Assembly (NCBI RefSeq): GCF_006352475.1
Contig: NZ_VCMZ01000001.1
Coordinates: forward strand, 3,100,001-3,164,000
Length of the DNA stretch: 64,000 nucleotides
Source: Acinetobacter pullicarnis
GTDB lineage: Bacteria; Pseudomonadota; Gammaproteobacteria; Pseudomonadales; Moraxellaceae
Reading direction: 5' to 3'
Both the position numbers and the translations under genes were made by a program. Numbering within the stretch: position 1 is the first letter of the stretch; each line of letters begins with the position of its first letter. The notes beneath the pieces were generated by a model. The model searched no databases, had not been told where the DNA came from, and saw only the letters and a program-made list of their open reading frames with translations. Positions 49,377 to 60,138 of this stretch are shown piece by piece.

Positions 49377-50717
49377 CTACCGTTGAAAGTCGTAAACTGA
49401 GCCTAAACCAAGAATTTGGGTTAACTCATCCAAAGCCTGACGACTTTGTTGCAATAACACAGGATCGGCTAAGTCCGTTTGACTCAAACGATCTCGATAA
49501 TGCTGATCCACCCACAGATTGAGTCGATCAAATAACACATCATTCATTAATACTTTGGGATTAATCGCATCTAATTCCGCCTGATTAACCGCAACCCGCA
49601 ATCTTAAACAAGCAGGCCCACCGCCATTGCGCATACTCTCACGTAAATCAAACACTTTAATGGCATCTATTGGCGTTCCCATTCGAATCATTTCATTCAG
49701 ATAACCCCAAACCGCTGGGTTCTGACGGGATTCTTCAGGCACAACAATGCTCATCCCACCATCTGCACGAGTCAAAATCTGACTGTTAAATAAATACGTA
49801 GCCACTGCATCGGCAACAGACACCTGTGCTGCAGGTACTTCAATGGCAACCAACTCATGTCCCAAATGCGCCATTTTGCTCCTGATCTCAGCCAAAGCCT
49901 GACGTTGATTTAAAAAAGCATGTTGATGATGAAACAGTACTTGCTGATTACTGACTGCAATCACATCATTGTGAAATACCCCTTGGTCAATCACATCGGG
50001 ATGTTGCTGTACAAAAACAGTTTTGTTGGGATCCAATTGATGTAAACGCGCAACAGCTTCACTCGCCTCGCGTGATTGACGTGCGGGATAGTGCTTCGGA
50101 CCAGGTTGGCCACCTAAGTATTGCTGCCCATAAACAAAGACTTGCACACTAGCGCTGTCATAATCCCCGCCTAAGCGGTTGTGATTGGCAGCCCCCTCAT
50201 CCCCCAATAAGCTGACGCCAGGCAAGGCCGCGTGGTGTACAAAGTGGCGTTCATCGGCAAACATTGCCGCCAGAATTTGACTGGTCGTCGGATGTTCAAT
50301 AGAACGGTGAAACTTATTATTAAGATTTGCAGCCGTAAAATGTACGCGACCATCCGCACTGTCTGCTGAAGGAGAAACCGTGGCTGCATTTGCCGTCCAC
50401 ATACTTGAGGCAGAGCTCAGCGCAGACAGTAATTCGGGTGCACGATTCAGCGCAGTCTCAATCACCTGATGATCTGTTCCAGCAAAACCCAATGCTCTTA
50501 AACTCGCGATATGCGGTCGTTCTTGTGGTGCAAAAACCCCTTGTTTTAAGCCCAAGTCTGCCAAGGCTTTCATTTTAAGTAAGCCTTGTTTGGCAGCCAG
50601 TTTGGGATTGGACAATTGCTTACTGTGTTTGGTCGAGGCTTCATTACCAAAAGACAGCCCTGCATAATGATGGGTTGGCCCAACTAAACCATCAAAATTA
50701 ACTTCATAACCTGACAT
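49377..50717 (-). CDS. astB: N-succinylarginine dihydrolase
   Basis: Start set at [20 protein letters not shown] (446 aa) because GGAG is eight bases before that ATG; the frame is open four codons further. The N-terminal signature [14 protein letters not shown] and the C-terminal [15 protein letters not shown], with the catalytic Cys, are intact. It converts N-succinylarginine to N-succinylornithine, CO2 and ammonia. Third enzyme-coding position in the physical order C-A-D-B-E is astD, which precedes it by about 20 bases. Confidence 0.95.
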   Translation of the reverse strand: MSGYEVNFDGLVGPTHHYAGLSFGNEASTKHSKQLSNPKLAAKQGLLKMKALADLGLKQGVFAPQERPHIASLRALGFAGTDHQVIETALNRAPELLSALSSASSMWTANAATVSPSADSADGRVHFTAANLNNKFHRSIEHPTTSQILAAMFADERHFVHHAALPGVSLLGDEGAANHNRLGGDYDSASVQVFVYGQQYLGGQPGPKHYPARQSREASEAVARLHQLDPNKTVFVQQHPDVIDQGVFHNDVIAVSNQQVLFHHQHAFLNQRQALAEIRSKMAHLGHELVAIEVPAAQVSVADAVATYLFNSQILTRADGGMSIVVPEESRQNPAVWGYLNEMIRMGTPIDAIKVFDLRESMRNGGGPACLRLRVAVNQAELDAINPKVLMNDVLFDRLNLWVDQHYRDRLSQTDLADPVLLQQSRQALDELTQILGLGSVYDFQR

Positions 50718-50738
50718 TTTGTTCTCCATAACAGCCGA

Positions 50739-52208
50739 CTACAGCACAATGCCGGGGGATCGTTTTTCAGCCAAATTGAGTTGCTCACGTTCGAGTGATG
50801 CCATTGGCCATGCACAATAATCGGCCGCATAAAATGCACTGGCACGATGATTCCCTGAAGCCCCCACCCCACCAAAAGGTGCAGCACTTGATGCCCCAGT
50901 CAATGGTTTATTCCAATTTACAATCCCAGCACGCGCTTCAAGCAAAAGCCGCTCAAACAACGCACGATCTGTTGAAACCAAGCCAAGTGCCAAGCCAAAG
51001 CGGGTCGCATTGGCCAAACGCAGTGCCTCATCAAAATCGTCATAACGATAAATCATCGTGAGCGGTCCAAAATACTCTTCGTCTGGCACATCAGTGACAT
51101 CCGTCAGCTCTAAAATACCTGGTCGTAACAAACTACTGTTATCGCGTAAGGCTTTAAGCTCCAATAAGACATTTGCTCCCAGCTCAATCAAACGCTGCTG
51201 CGCAGCAAGCATTTGATTGGCTGCATGCACTGAAATCACGCCACCTATAAACGGCTGTGGTTCTGCATCCCATTCCCCAATCAACAACTGCTGCGTGGCT
51301 TGTAGCAATCGCTGAACAAAGGCATCTCCTGCAGCTCCTCGCTTAATAATTAAACGACGCGCACAGGTGCAACGCTGACCAGCTGAAATAAAGGCCGACT
51401 GTAGGGTTAGATTCACCACCGCATCGAGATCCGTAATTTCATCAATAATTAAGGCATTATTACCGCCCATTTCCAGAGCCAAAATCTTCTCAGGATGACC
51501 TGCCAATTGACGATGCAATACCCCACCAGTTTCGGCACTCCCTGTAAATAGAACGCCATCAATCTGCGCAGTCTGTATCAGGGCTTCGCCTGTTTGCCGT
51601 CCACCTTGTAGTAAATTCAGCACCCCCGCAGGCAAACCTGCTTGATGCCACAGCTTCACCGTTTCCTCTGCCGTCCATGGTGTCAGTTCACTCGGTTTAA
51701 ACAGCACACTATTACCTGCAATCAGTGCAGGTACAATATGCCCATTGGGCAAATGTCCCGGAAAATTATAGGGACCAAAGACCGCCAACACGCCATGTGG
51801 CCGATGTCTTAACGTAGCTACACCATCAGCGAAAGCCGTTGTGGTTTCGCCTGTACGCTGCTGATATGCACCTATTGAAATTGCCACTTTTCCAATCATG
51901 GCTTGCACTTCGGTTAAGGTTTCCCAAAGCGGCTTACTGGTTTCTTGGCTAATCACTTGCGCCAAATGGGTTTTATGCTGTTCCAATAACGAAGCAAAAG
52001 CTTCAACCACGGCAATGCGCTCAGCCAAAGGTCGACGCGCCCAAAGTACAAAGGCTTGACGTGCAGCCAGCCCCGCCTGCTCAACATCGTGACTATCCGC
52101 GGCATGACCACGCCAAATTGGCTGCTGATTGACTGGATTTGACTTGATCCATTGATCCCCTCGCCCCTGAACCCAAGTGCCATCAATATATAAATATCCT
52201 TGTGACAT
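50739..52208 (-). CDS. astD: N-succinylglutamate 5-semialdehyde dehydrogenase
   Basis: 489 residues, aldehyde dehydrogenase superfamily. [20 protein letters not shown] is the AstD-type cofactor region, [14 protein letters not shown] the NAD loop, [10 protein letters not shown] the general-base Glu, and [15 protein letters not shown] contains the catalytic Cys. It oxidises succinylglutamate semialdehyde with NAD. Six bases separate it from astA, so co-translation is likely. Confidence 0.95.
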   Translation of the reverse strand: MSQGYLYIDGTWVQGRGDQWIKSNPVNQQPIWRGHAADSHDVEQAGLAARQAFVLWARRPLAERIAVVEAFASLLEQHKTHLAQVISQETSKPLWETLTEVQAMIGKVAISIGAYQQRTGETTTAFADGVATLRHRPHGVLAVFGPYNFPGHLPNGHIVPALIAGNSVLFKPSELTPWTAEETVKLWHQAGLPAGVLNLLQGGRQTGEALIQTAQIDGVLFTGSAETGGVLHRQLAGHPEKILALEMGGNNALIIDEITDLDAVVNLTLQSAFISAGQRCTCARRLIIKRGAAGDAFVQRLLQATQQLLIGEWDAEPQPFIGGVISVHAANQMLAAQQRLIELGANVLLELKALRDNSSLLRPGILELTDVTDVPDEEYFGPLTMIYRYDDFDEALRLANATRFGLALGLVSTDRALFERLLLEARAGIVNWNKPLTGASSAAPFGGVGASGNHRASAFYAADYCAWPMASLEREQLNLAEKRSPGIVL

Positions 52209-52214
52209 GCTGCC

Positions 52215-53330
52215 TTACTCCGTACTATTTAATGGCAAAATACGAACTTTACTGCCCGCATTGACCTGAAGTTGCTGTGCTTGTTCAAGCGTTAACTCGA
52301 TGCTGTTTGCGTCAACGTGATGATTGATCAGAATGACGCGGAACTGTTCATAATCCTCATTTGCCACCAAACAACTTTCTGGCAGTCGTCCTATCGAAGC
52401 TGGGCTTTTTTCAGTGAGTTTGTCCAGATTGGTATTGTCCTGAACTCTGCATGGTTGATTAACAGATTCTTGATCGATATCTTCTTGACCCAAAATACGC
52501 ACTCGACAAATTCGGCTTTCTTTCACCGCACGCAGGTTTTTCACCTCGGCTTCAAGCGTTGGCCCGCCATCAAAGATATCGACATATCCCTGATACTGTA
52601 GCCCTTCATTTTCAAGCACATGAAATGCAGGCTTGGTCTGTGGATGAACTTGACCCACCACTTGCTGCGCACGTTCAGGCAATAAATCGATATACACAGG
52701 AAAACGCGGCATCAACTCTGCAATAAAGACTTTCTGGCCGATACCACTTAAATAGTCGGCTGTGGAAAAATCCATATCAAAGAAGTAATGCCCCAGAGCA
52801 TCCCAAAAGGGTGAGCGTCCATCTTCATCGGAAAAACCACGCATTTCTGCAATAATCTTGGCTTCAAAATGCTCTTGAAAAGCAGCAATAAATAAAAACC
52901 GAACTTTGGATAAAAACTTACCGTTTTGATTTTCACGAAAATCAGGGTCTAGAAATAACGTACACAGTTCACTACAGCCAGTATGGTCATTGCTCAAAAA
53001 TAGAGTATTCAGTGTTTTATAAACGGTTAAGGCTTGCGAAGCATGTACTTGCCGCCCCACATGATAATTATAAAAAGGCTCACTCAGCCCAACCGCTACT
53101 TCTAAACCACTCATCCCGACCACACGGTTATGTTCGGTATCTTCCAATACAAATAAATAACCACGCTCGCCCTTACTCAATCGACCTGCAAGGGTGTTCT
53201 GTGTTCGTGCAATTCGGGCAGCGAGAATTTCTTTATTTTGCGGCAGTGAAGTCATCCCAACTCCTGACTTCGCTGCCAAGATATAGATGTCGTCAATGTC
53301 TCGATGTTCTGCATGTCGAATGATCATCAT
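52215..53330 (-). CDS. astA: Arginine N-succinyltransferase
   Basis: 371 residues, about 25 more than the E. coli enzyme; the extra part is in a variable region near residues 285-320 ([19 protein letters not shown]). [29 protein letters not shown] and [20 protein letters not shown] are AstA signatures. It transfers succinyl from succinyl-CoA to arginine, the first committed step. Eleven bases after astC. Confidence 0.92.
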   Translation of the reverse strand: MMIIRHAEHRDIDDIYILAAKSGVGMTSLPQNKEILAARIARTQNTLAGRLSKGERGYLFVLEDTEHNRVVGMSGLEVAVGLSEPFYNYHVGRQVHASQALTVYKTLNTLFLSNDHTGCSELCTLFLDPDFRENQNGKFLSKVRFLFIAAFQEHFEAKIIAEMRGFSDEDGRSPFWDALGHYFFDMDFSTADYLSGIGQKVFIAELMPRFPVYIDLLPERAQQVVGQVHPQTKPAFHVLENEGLQYQGYVDIFDGGPTLEAEVKNLRAVKESRICRVRILGQEDIDQESVNQPCRVQDNTNLDKLTEKSPASIGRLPESCLVANEDYEQFRVILINHHVDANSIELTLEQAQQLQVNAGSKVRILPLNSTE

Positions 53331-53340
53331 GATGAGCGAC

Positions 53341-54558
53341 CTATGCCTGTGCTAAGAAGTGCGCACAAGCACGACTAAAGCGTTGCAAACCTTCTTCAAT
53401 ATCATGCTCGGGAATAATCAGCGATGGGGTAAAACGCAGTACATTCGGTCCAGCGATCAGCACCAAGACACCGGCTTCAGCAGCAAGTTCAGCCAGTGCT
53501 TTAGCCCGACCTGCATATGCTGGCTTTAATACAATCCCCAAAAGTAAACCTTGGCCACGAATATGATCAAATATAGGATAGCTCGCATTGATCTGCTTTA
53601 AGCGCTCGACAAAATAGTGATAGCGCAGTGTCACGCCAGCTAAAACTTTCTCGTCATTAATAAAATCGAAAACTGCTGCAGCGACGGCACTGGCTAAGGG
53701 ATTGCCCCCATATGTTGTTCCATGATCACCCACACAAAAGTGCGCAGCAAAACGATCCGTGGTGAGCATTGCACCGACTGGAAAACCAGCCCCCAAGGCT
53801 TTGGCTGTGGTCAAAATATCTGGTGTAACGCCCGTATTCATATAGGCATAAAGTGCGCCTGTACGCCCTATACCCGTTTGTATTTCATCAAAAATCAGCA
53901 CTGCCCCAGTTTCATCACAACGTTGACGTAAGGCTTGAAGAAACGCTGGGTTAGCAGGAATCACCCCACCCTCGCCTTGAATCGGCTCCACAATCACCGC
54001 ACAGGTATGTTCATCAATCGCAGCCTGTGCCGCTTCAATATTATTGAACGCAAGATGTTCAATGCCCTGTGGCAACGGTGCAAAGTCTTGCGAGTATTTC
54101 GGTTGTCCGCCTGCCGCCACCGTGAATAAGGTTCGACCATGAAATGCATTTTTAAAGGCGATAATTTTATTTTTTTGTCCACTGGGATGGCTGAGCCCCA
54201 CTTTACGTGCCAACTTGAGTGCAGCTTCATTGGCCTCTGCACCAGAATTACAGAAAAATGCTTTATCTGCAAAGGTATGTTGTATAAGGCGTTTCGCTAA
54301 ATTGAGGACAGGCTCATTGGTATAACCATTCCCCAGATGCCAGAGCTTTTGTGCTTGCTCAGTCAGGGCTGTCACAGCCACTGGATGCGCATGCCCCAGT
54401 GCATTAACAGCAATCCCCCCTGCAAAATCGATATATTCTTTTTCCGCTTGATCCCAAAGCCGCGAACCTTCACCACGAACCAAAATAAAATTTGCAGGTG
54501 CGTAAACAGGGATCATCCAATCATTAAAGTTTTGACGTGTTGGTATTTGCTGATGCAT
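53341..54558 (-). CDS. astC: Succinylornithine transaminase (class III PLP aminotransferase)
   Basis: Start set at [15 protein letters not shown] (405 aa), where AGGA is suitably placed. [18 protein letters not shown] binds the PLP phosphate, [14 protein letters not shown] binds the ring, and [16 protein letters not shown] has the Schiff-base Lys. It transfers the delta amino group of succinylornithine to 2-oxoglutarate; enzymes of this group often also act as acetylornithine aminotransferase. First gene of the ast operon, divergent from an Lrp-type regulator. Confidence 0.93.
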   Translation of the reverse strand: MHQQIPTRQNFNDWMIPVYAPANFILVRGEGSRLWDQAEKEYIDFAGGIAVNALGHAHPVAVTALTEQAQKLWHLGNGYTNEPVLNLAKRLIQHTFADKAFFCNSGAEANEAALKLARKVGLSHPSGQKNKIIAFKNAFHGRTLFTVAAGGQPKYSQDFAPLPQGIEHLAFNNIEAAQAAIDEHTCAVIVEPIQGEGGVIPANPAFLQALRQRCDETGAVLIFDEIQTGIGRTGALYAYMNTGVTPDILTTAKALGAGFPVGAMLTTDRFAAHFCVGDHGTTYGGNPLASAVAAAVFDFINDEKVLAGVTLRYHYFVERLKQINASYPIFDHIRGQGLLLGIVLKPAYAGRAKALAELAAEAGVLVLIAGPNVLRFTPSLIIPEHDIEEGLQRFSRACAHFLAQA

Positions 54559-54958
54559 TGTGATCCTCACTGAATGCTGACGTTATTTTGTCAATCTATT
54601 TGAATTCGTCATCGGTATCGTTTTGTTCTTTGGTGTATCCACTTTTTAAAATTTTTGCAGCAATAAAGTGTTCAATCTGCAACAAAAAAACAGTGCCTCT
54701 AAACAAGTCGCCATCGGGATAACGATATAAAAGCAAATAGATCGCTTGCTAAAAGGTCCATCGCTTGGATGAAATCAACCTATTTTGTATCGCACAGCCC
54801 CAACCAATCCTCATGTAATCCTGTGCAAGCATTTACAAGGTTTGAGTTGCAGCGGCAACATCGAGTGTTAAGTATGGGTGAACAATTCGATCCAAAAAAG
54901 TTGGTAATTTGCCTAAAATGCCCTATATTTTTTCAATTTGATTAAAGAAGAAATCAAA
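54559..54958. promoter_or_regulatory. Divergent astC / Lrp-type regulator control region
   Basis: 400 bases that must contain the ast operon promoter and the regulator promoter. A sigma-54 -24/-12 pair, which drives ast in E. coli, was looked for on the minus strand and not found in correct spacing. No ORF is convincing. Confidence 0.5.
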
Positions 54959-55381
54959 ATGAATAACACGGACAGTCAAATCCTCGGATTACTGCGTGAC
55001 AATGCAAGGCTCTCAATTACCGCACTGGCAACCACCTTGCGGATTTCTAGAGCCACCGTGCAAAAAAGAATGGAATATATGGAGGCCAACGGCATCATCA
55101 CCGGCTACACCATCAAGGTGAAACCCGACTTTGAAAAGGACATGATTCGTGCGTGGATGCACATTCGCGTCGAAGGCAATAAGGCAGCTGCGGTGATTAA
55201 AGCATTGCGCTTAGAACCGGCTGTAGAAAAACTCCACACCACCAATGGCAAATGGGATCTTTTGGTTGAACTCAAATCAGAAAGCTTAGATTTTTTTGAT
55301 AAAATACTAGAGCGTATTCGCAGTATTCAGGGGATCCATAGCACTGAAACCAGCATTTTATTATCGACCCATAAGGTCTAA
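54959..55381 (+). CDS. Lrp/AsnC family transcriptional regulator
   Basis: Start set at ATG of MNNTDSQILGLLRDNARLS (140 aa); the longer frame begins with TTG. The N-terminal winged helix-turn-helix (ITALATTLRISRATVQKRMEYMEANGII) is followed by a RAM effector domain (residues about 65-135). Such proteins bind amino acids and form octamers. It is divergent from astC, so control of arginine catabolism is the likely role, possibly with arginine or a related amino acid as signal; this is inferred from position. Confidence 0.85.
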   Translation: MNNTDSQILGLLRDNARLSITALATTLRISRATVQKRMEYMEANGIITGYTIKVKPDFEKDMIRAWMHIRVEGNKAAAVIKALRLEPAVEKLHTTNGKWDLLVELKSESLDFFDKILERIRSIQGIHSTETSILLSTHKV

Positions 55382-55573
55382 TCCGAGTCATCCTGCGCCA
55401 CGCCATAACCACCCCTAAGGAGGTATTCAGCATAACGTTCAAGCGCCAGCATGGAGATAACATTAATCAAAATAACAATAAATAAAAAAGGGAATATAAG
55501 CCTAAACCTATATTCCCCAATGACTTGTTTTTACGCTCAATCAATCAAGATCAAGTGCTCATCCCACCTGAAT

Positions 55574-56992
55574 TTAAATGCGATCCAATGTCGGCTTGTG
55601 ATAACTAAATTGAACCTGTTTTTCAATCGCTAATGCAATATCAAATACTTTCTGCTCTTGGAACGCGGGGCCAATAATTTGTAAGCCCACAGGTTGACCC
55701 TCCACCAAACCACATGGTATCGACAATGCAGGCAAGCCCGTCAAATTACTCGGTCCAGTGAAACGAATAATATGATTGAGCAAATCCACTTCTTCACCAT
55801 TCAACTTCGCTACTGAACTTCCAATATCAGGTGGTAAGACTGGCAAGGTGGGTGTAATCAGCACATCAATTTCATTAAACAACGCGCTAAACTGCAATTT
55901 AAGCTCGCGTCTTAATTGTTGCGCTTGTAAATACTCAACGGCCGTTGGCAACTCACCCAACTCAAACAATAGGCGAATATCATCGCCAAAATCGTCTGCA
56001 CGTACCAACATGTCTTCATGATGAATGGTTGACGCTTCAGATAAACTGGTAATCAACTCCACATACTCAGCATGTTGCAATGCAGGAATCGAAACTGGCT
56101 GAATAATCGCGCCTGCTTGCTCGAGTTGTGCAATTTGTGCTCTGACCAGCTTTTCAATTGGAGCATCAACTTGGTTAAAGAAGTATTCTTCATTAATACC
56201 AATGACTTTGCCTTTGACATCACTGTTCAATAATGCAACATAATCTGGAATTTCAACCTGCTTAGACGTTGGATCTCGTGCATCAAAACCAGCAATCACC
56301 TGCAACATCGCTGCGGCATCTTGCACTGTTTTTGCCATTGGGCCAATGTGATCAAGACTCCATGCCAATGGAAAACAACCATATTTTGCTACCAGACCAT
56401 GTGTTGGTTTTAAACCAACCAAACCACATGCTGAAGATGGGATCCGAATTGAACCCGCGGTATCTGTCCCCAAAGTAATGGTCGACATGCCTGCGGCAAC
56501 AGATGCCCCAGATCCACCACTCGAGCCACCGGGAATCTTCTCTAAATTCCAAGGATTATGACAAGCGCCAAAGTGTGGGCTATTGTTGGTAATCCCCCAC
56601 GCGTACTCATGCATGTTCAATTTACCAATGATAATCGCACCTGCCGCCTTTAATTTTTCAATCACGCTCGCATCATCAACCGATACAAACTTTGAATGAA
56701 TTTTTGAGGCCATGCTGGTGACTTCACCCCCCAGATAAATATTGTCTTTAATACCCATCGGAATACCATGAAAAGTGCCCTTATAATTTCCTTGAGCAAT
56801 TTCTTCATCGGCCTTGGCTGCTTCAGCTAAAGCACGTTCATCTCGAAAAGAAATATAGGCATTAATTTCTGGGTTATATTGATGCGCATGCTGCAAGAGC
56901 ATCGTGGTTAAATCAACTGAACTTAATTGACGATTTTTAATTAATTTAGCAAGCTCGGTCACTGGTAAAGTTAAGAGTTCCTTATTCAACAT
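55574..56992 (-). CDS. Amidase signature family protein
   Basis: 472 residues from ATG (a GTG lies two codons earlier). The Ser-Ser-Lys triad region is complete: GIPMGIKDN with Lys, GGSSGGSGASVAAG with Ser, and GTDTAGSIRIPSSACGLVGLKPT with the nucleophile Ser. Family members hydrolyse amides or act in ring-degradation pathways (for example AtzF/AtzE types) and in GatA; lone position and missing gatB/C argue against GatA. The start overlaps the end of a 60-aa ORF by 11 bases, suggesting a coupled pair. Substrate unknown. Confidence 0.85.
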   Translation of the reverse strand: MLNKELLTLPVTELAKLIKNRQLSSVDLTTMLLQHAHQYNPEINAYISFRDERALAEAAKADEEIAQGNYKGTFHGIPMGIKDNIYLGGEVTSMASKIHSKFVSVDDASVIEKLKAAGAIIIGKLNMHEYAWGITNNSPHFGACHNPWNLEKIPGGSSGGSGASVAAGMSTITLGTDTAGSIRIPSSACGLVGLKPTHGLVAKYGCFPLAWSLDHIGPMAKTVQDAAAMLQVIAGFDARDPTSKQVEIPDYVALLNSDVKGKVIGINEEYFFNQVDAPIEKLVRAQIAQLEQAGAIIQPVSIPALQHAEYVELITSLSEASTIHHEDMLVRADDFGDDIRLLFELGELPTAVEYLQAQQLRRELKLQFSALFNEIDVLITPTLPVLPPDIGSSVAKLNGEEVDLLNHIIRFTGPSNLTGLPALSIPCGLVEGQPVGLQIIGPAFQEQKVFDIALAIEKQVQFSYHKPTLDRI

Positions 56993-57164
56993 GATCACCC
57001 CCTGCTGTATTGACCAAACTCATATCATAGTCATTTCTTGCTGTACTTTTCACATTATTTTTCAACGCTTGAATTCCCTCCCAACGCTGCTCTAATTCCA
57101 CTTGTGTCTTTGAATTAACTGAAATCGATTGACGTTCCAATAATACTGTTGCACTCAACTCCAT
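56982..57164 (-). CDS. Small protein (60 aa) coupled to the amidase gene
   Basis: 60 residues with an AAGGAG ribosome site 11 bases before the ATG. The sequence is polar with a helical middle (QVELEQRWEGIQALKNNV). Its stop overlaps the amidase start, so it is in the same message. Position and size resemble AtzG-like (DUF4089) partners of amidases, but the residue pattern gives only weak support. Function unknown. Confidence 0.55.
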   Translation of the reverse strand: MELSATVLLERQSISVNSKTQVELEQRWEGIQALKNNVKSTARNDYDMSLVNTAGGDHVE

Positions 57165-57635
57165 GGCTTTCTCTGCTCCTTTGAAAAATGCTTAGGTTGC
57201 CAATATGTAATTTATATTAAGTCTTAATTACAGTGGTTTTCATCCATTCAATCTGAAACACCAACAACTTTCGCAAGCTGCAACATTGACTTTAGAGCAA
57301 TTTAAAAAAATCAGAATTAGGCTTAGGTCTGGTTGTAAAATAACATGAATTCTATAGAATAAAATAACCCTTGCCAGTGCTTATCAAAGTTTACTATTAA
57401 CGTAAAATAGCAACTGAATCACCTTCTATGTCACATCAATCTATAAATAAATTGACTTCAATTTTATTTGTACTTCAAAATGCCCAGATCAACGTTCCAT
57501 TTCAAACAAAATAAAAATATTTATACTTTAAAAGTCTGAATACAGCATGGTAAAACTGCAATCTACGCTTTTTTGTTTCCAATATGTATACAGTCGATTA
57601 GAATAGCGCCATCTTGCTCATATGCCCTCCCACTT
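57165..57635. other. 471-base divergent intergenic region
   Basis: AT-rich region between the amidase operon and the permease gene; both promoters must be here. No RNA gene, ORF or clear palindrome stands out. Confidence 0.4.
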
Positions 57636-59015
57636 ATGTCTCAATACGACCCCTCATCACCACAAAAGCCTGAAATTGACCTCGTTTACGGTCTAAATGA
57701 CCAACCAAAACCTTGGATCGCTTTTTTCGCTGCATTACAACATTTACTGGCGATTATTGTACCGATCGTGACCCCTGGCCTGCTGATTTGCTTGGCGCTG
57801 GGCGTATCTCGCGAAGATACCAACATGATCCTGTCGATGTCGTTGGTCATCTCTGGTATTGCAACTTTTTTACAATGTAAAAAAGTCGGTCCATTTGGTG
57901 CAGGTCTTTTAATTGTACAAGGCACCAGCTTCAACTTTATTGGTCCAATTATTGGGATCGGAAGCGCCATGGTCGCCTCAGGAACGCCAGTAAACCAAGT
58001 GATGGCTGCAATTTTTGGCGTGGTGATTGCTGGTTCATTTATTGAGATGGGTGTTTCCCGTATTTTGCCATGGGTGAAAATGCTGATCACTCCGCTGGTC
58101 ACTGGAATCGTGGTACTGCTGATTGGACTAACCTTAATTAAGGAAGGTTTGATTAGCATGGGCGGCGGCTATCAAGCGATGCAGTCCAATACCTTTGCCA
58201 GTCCAGAGAACCTGATGATGTCCTGTACGGTATTGGCGATCATTATTTTACTCAATCGCGTTCGCATTGTTTGGGTGAAAAGTTCAGCCATTTTGATCGC
58301 CTTAGTTATCGGCTATGCAATTGCGGGCTTGATGGGCTATCTGGATTTTTCTGGTTTAAAAGATGCACCAATTATGCAGATTCCAACCCCAATGCATTTT
58401 GGACTCAGCTTTGACTGGGGGCTGTTTATTCCAATGGCATTCATTTACTTAGTGACTTCACTTGAAGCCATTGGGGATGTTACCGCAACCTCTAAAATTT
58501 CAAATCAACCCGTTGATGGTCCGATTTGGATGCAACGCATTAAAGGCGGTGTGTTAGTCAATGGTGCTAACTCATTGTTGGCAGGAATTTTCAACACCTT
58601 TCCAAGCTCAGTATTCGCACAAAATAATGGTGTTATTCAACTCACTGGTGTTGCCAGCCGTTACGTTGGCATCTGGATTGCAATCCTATTGGTCTTGCTC
58701 GGTTTATTCCCAATGGTTGCAGGAGTAATTCAAGCAGTTCCCCAAGCGGTATTGGGCGGTGCAGTCATGGTCATGTTTGGTGCCGTTGCAGCATCTGGTA
58801 TTAATATTCTTTCTGGTGTGCACTTAGACCGTCGTGCCCTATTGATCATTGCCATTTCATTGGCATTGGGTTTGGGTGTTGCACAAGTTCCACAAATTTT
58901 AGAACATCTTCCAGAGCTTATTCGCAATATCTTTAGTTCAGGTGTGGCGACTGGCGGGATTACTGCTTTGATTTTAAATGTCGTGCTTCCTGCTCAAAAA
59001 AGCACGGATGCCTAA
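57636..59015 (+). CDS. Nucleobase:cation symporter-2 family permease (uracil/xanthine type)
   Basis: Start set at MSQYDPSSPQKPEIDLVYGL (459 aa); the longer frame lacks a ribosome site. NCS2 fold with about 14 TM segments: QHLLAIIVPIVTPGLLICLALG in TM1, GPFGAGLLIVQGTSFNFIGP as the QGTSF loop, and ATSKISNQPVDGP, close to the family signature near TM8. The final part is typical of XanP/UacT-like members. Imports a purine or uracil with protons; exact substrate not decided. Confidence 0.82.
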   Translation: MSQYDPSSPQKPEIDLVYGLNDQPKPWIAFFAALQHLLAIIVPIVTPGLLICLALGVSREDTNMILSMSLVISGIATFLQCKKVGPFGAGLLIVQGTSFNFIGPIIGIGSAMVASGTPVNQVMAAIFGVVIAGSFIEMGVSRILPWVKMLITPLVTGIVVLLIGLTLIKEGLISMGGGYQAMQSNTFASPENLMMSCTVLAIIILLNRVRIVWVKSSAILIALVIGYAIAGLMGYLDFSGLKDAPIMQIPTPMHFGLSFDWGLFIPMAFIYLVTSLEAIGDVTATSKISNQPVDGPIWMQRIKGGVLVNGANSLLAGIFNTFPSSVFAQNNGVIQLTGVASRYVGIWIAILLVLLGLFPMVAGVIQAVPQAVLGGAVMVMFGAVAASGINILSGVHLDRRALLIIAISLALGLGVAQVPQILEHLPELIRNIFSSGVATGGITALILNVVLPAQKSTDA

Positions 59016-59085
59016 CACAGCACTGTCCTTAAATATCCACATTAAATGCATATAAATGCCTAAATTAGATGACGAAATAAGACTT

Positions 59086-60102
59086 ATGGATCCCAGAAGT
59101 GAAGTTGTAATTCGACAACAATATGCCCTCAAAGGCCGTATCCTCTTGATTAATGCACCAGCAGACGCTTTGGTGAATACATTAAAGCAAGCCGACATTG
59201 AAGCGACGCATTGGACTTGGAATTATCAAGATTATCAGGCGCACCTAAATGCGCAGTATACTTCGACATTCTCGATTGAATTTCCCAAACAAGACGTTGA
59301 CCAAGTAATCATTTACGTACCTAAATCAAAGGCTTTGCTAGATTATATTCTGCATCAAGTGGTTTGCCATCTCCAAGTGGGACAACAAATCTTCTTGGTT
59401 GGTGAGAAAAAAGGGGGGGTGGAACGTGCTGGCAAACAATTACAGCCTTTTGGCAAAACCATAAAGTTAGATAGTGCACGACATTGCCAATTTTGGCAGT
59501 TGACCCTGCAACATACTGAGAAATTAAAACCTCTCAGCGCATGGGTTAAAAATTACTCGATTAAAATACAAGACTTTAGCCTAGAAATATGTGCCTTACC
59601 TGGGGTTTTTAGCCAAGATCATCTCGATATCGGTACCGCTGTGCTTTTGCCGTACCTGACTCAAGTAAAATCAGGTAAACTCGCCGACTTTGGTTGTGGG
59701 GCCGGTGTCATTAGCTGTTGTCTGGCAAAAATGAATGAAAAAAATGTTATTCATGCTTTAGACGTTGATGCCTTTGCATTAAAGTCGACCGAATTAACCT
59801 TTGAGAAAAATGGAATTGAAGCGCATCAATTGCAATTGCATGCCGTTACGGGAATTCAAGATGCCCCGCAGCAGCTTGATGCCTTAATTAGCAATCCACC
59901 GTTTCATCAGGGAATTCATACCAATTACGATGCCAGCGAAACACTTTGCCGACAAGCCAAAATACATTTGAAACGCAAGGGTCAATTCTGGATTGTCGCC
60001 AATCGCTTTTTAAATTATGCAGACTTAATTGAACAGCAATTTGGCGAAACAACAATCAAAGCAGACCAAAACGGCTTTAAGGTGATATATGCCAGTGCAT
60101 AG
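59086..60102 (+). CDS. rsmC: 16S rRNA (guanine-1207-N2)-methyltransferase RsmC-like
   Basis: Start set at the second ATG ([20 protein letters not shown], 338 aa), which is the conserved beginning; the first in-frame ATG is ten codons earlier at 59056 and cannot be excluded, because neither has a clear ribosome site. N-terminal non-catalytic domain, then the SAM-binding motif [16 protein letters not shown] and the catalytic SNPPFHQG (N-P-P-F), as in RsmC/RsmG-type N2-guanine methyltransferases. Methylates 16S rRNA in assembled 30S. Seventy bases after the permease. Confidence 0.82.
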   Translation: MDPRSEVVIRQQYALKGRILLINAPADALVNTLKQADIEATHWTWNYQDYQAHLNAQYTSTFSIEFPKQDVDQVIIYVPKSKALLDYILHQVVCHLQVGQQIFLVGEKKGGVERAGKQLQPFGKTIKLDSARHCQFWQLTLQHTEKLKPLSAWVKNYSIKIQDFSLEICALPGVFSQDHLDIGTAVLLPYLTQVKSGKLADFGCGAGVISCCLAKMNEKNVIHALDVDAFALKSTELTFEKNGIEAHQLQLHAVTGIQDAPQQLDALISNPPFHQGIHTNYDASETLCRQAKIHLKRKGQFWIVANRFLNYADLIEQQFGETTIKADQNGFKVIYASA

Positions 60103-60138
60103 TGAAACTTCAAAGGGAATGAGAATGAGGGAACGACA

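Noticed and set aside
54662..54700. Possible sigma-54 promoter of ast (GCAA ... GTGCC on the plus strand)
   Set aside because: The spacing between the two blocks is ten bases instead of five, so it does not fit a -24/-12 element.
55574..56992. GatA subunit of Glu-tRNA(Gln) amidotransferase
   Set aside because: No gatB or gatC is near, and the gene is paired with an unrelated small ORF; a general amidase is the safer call.
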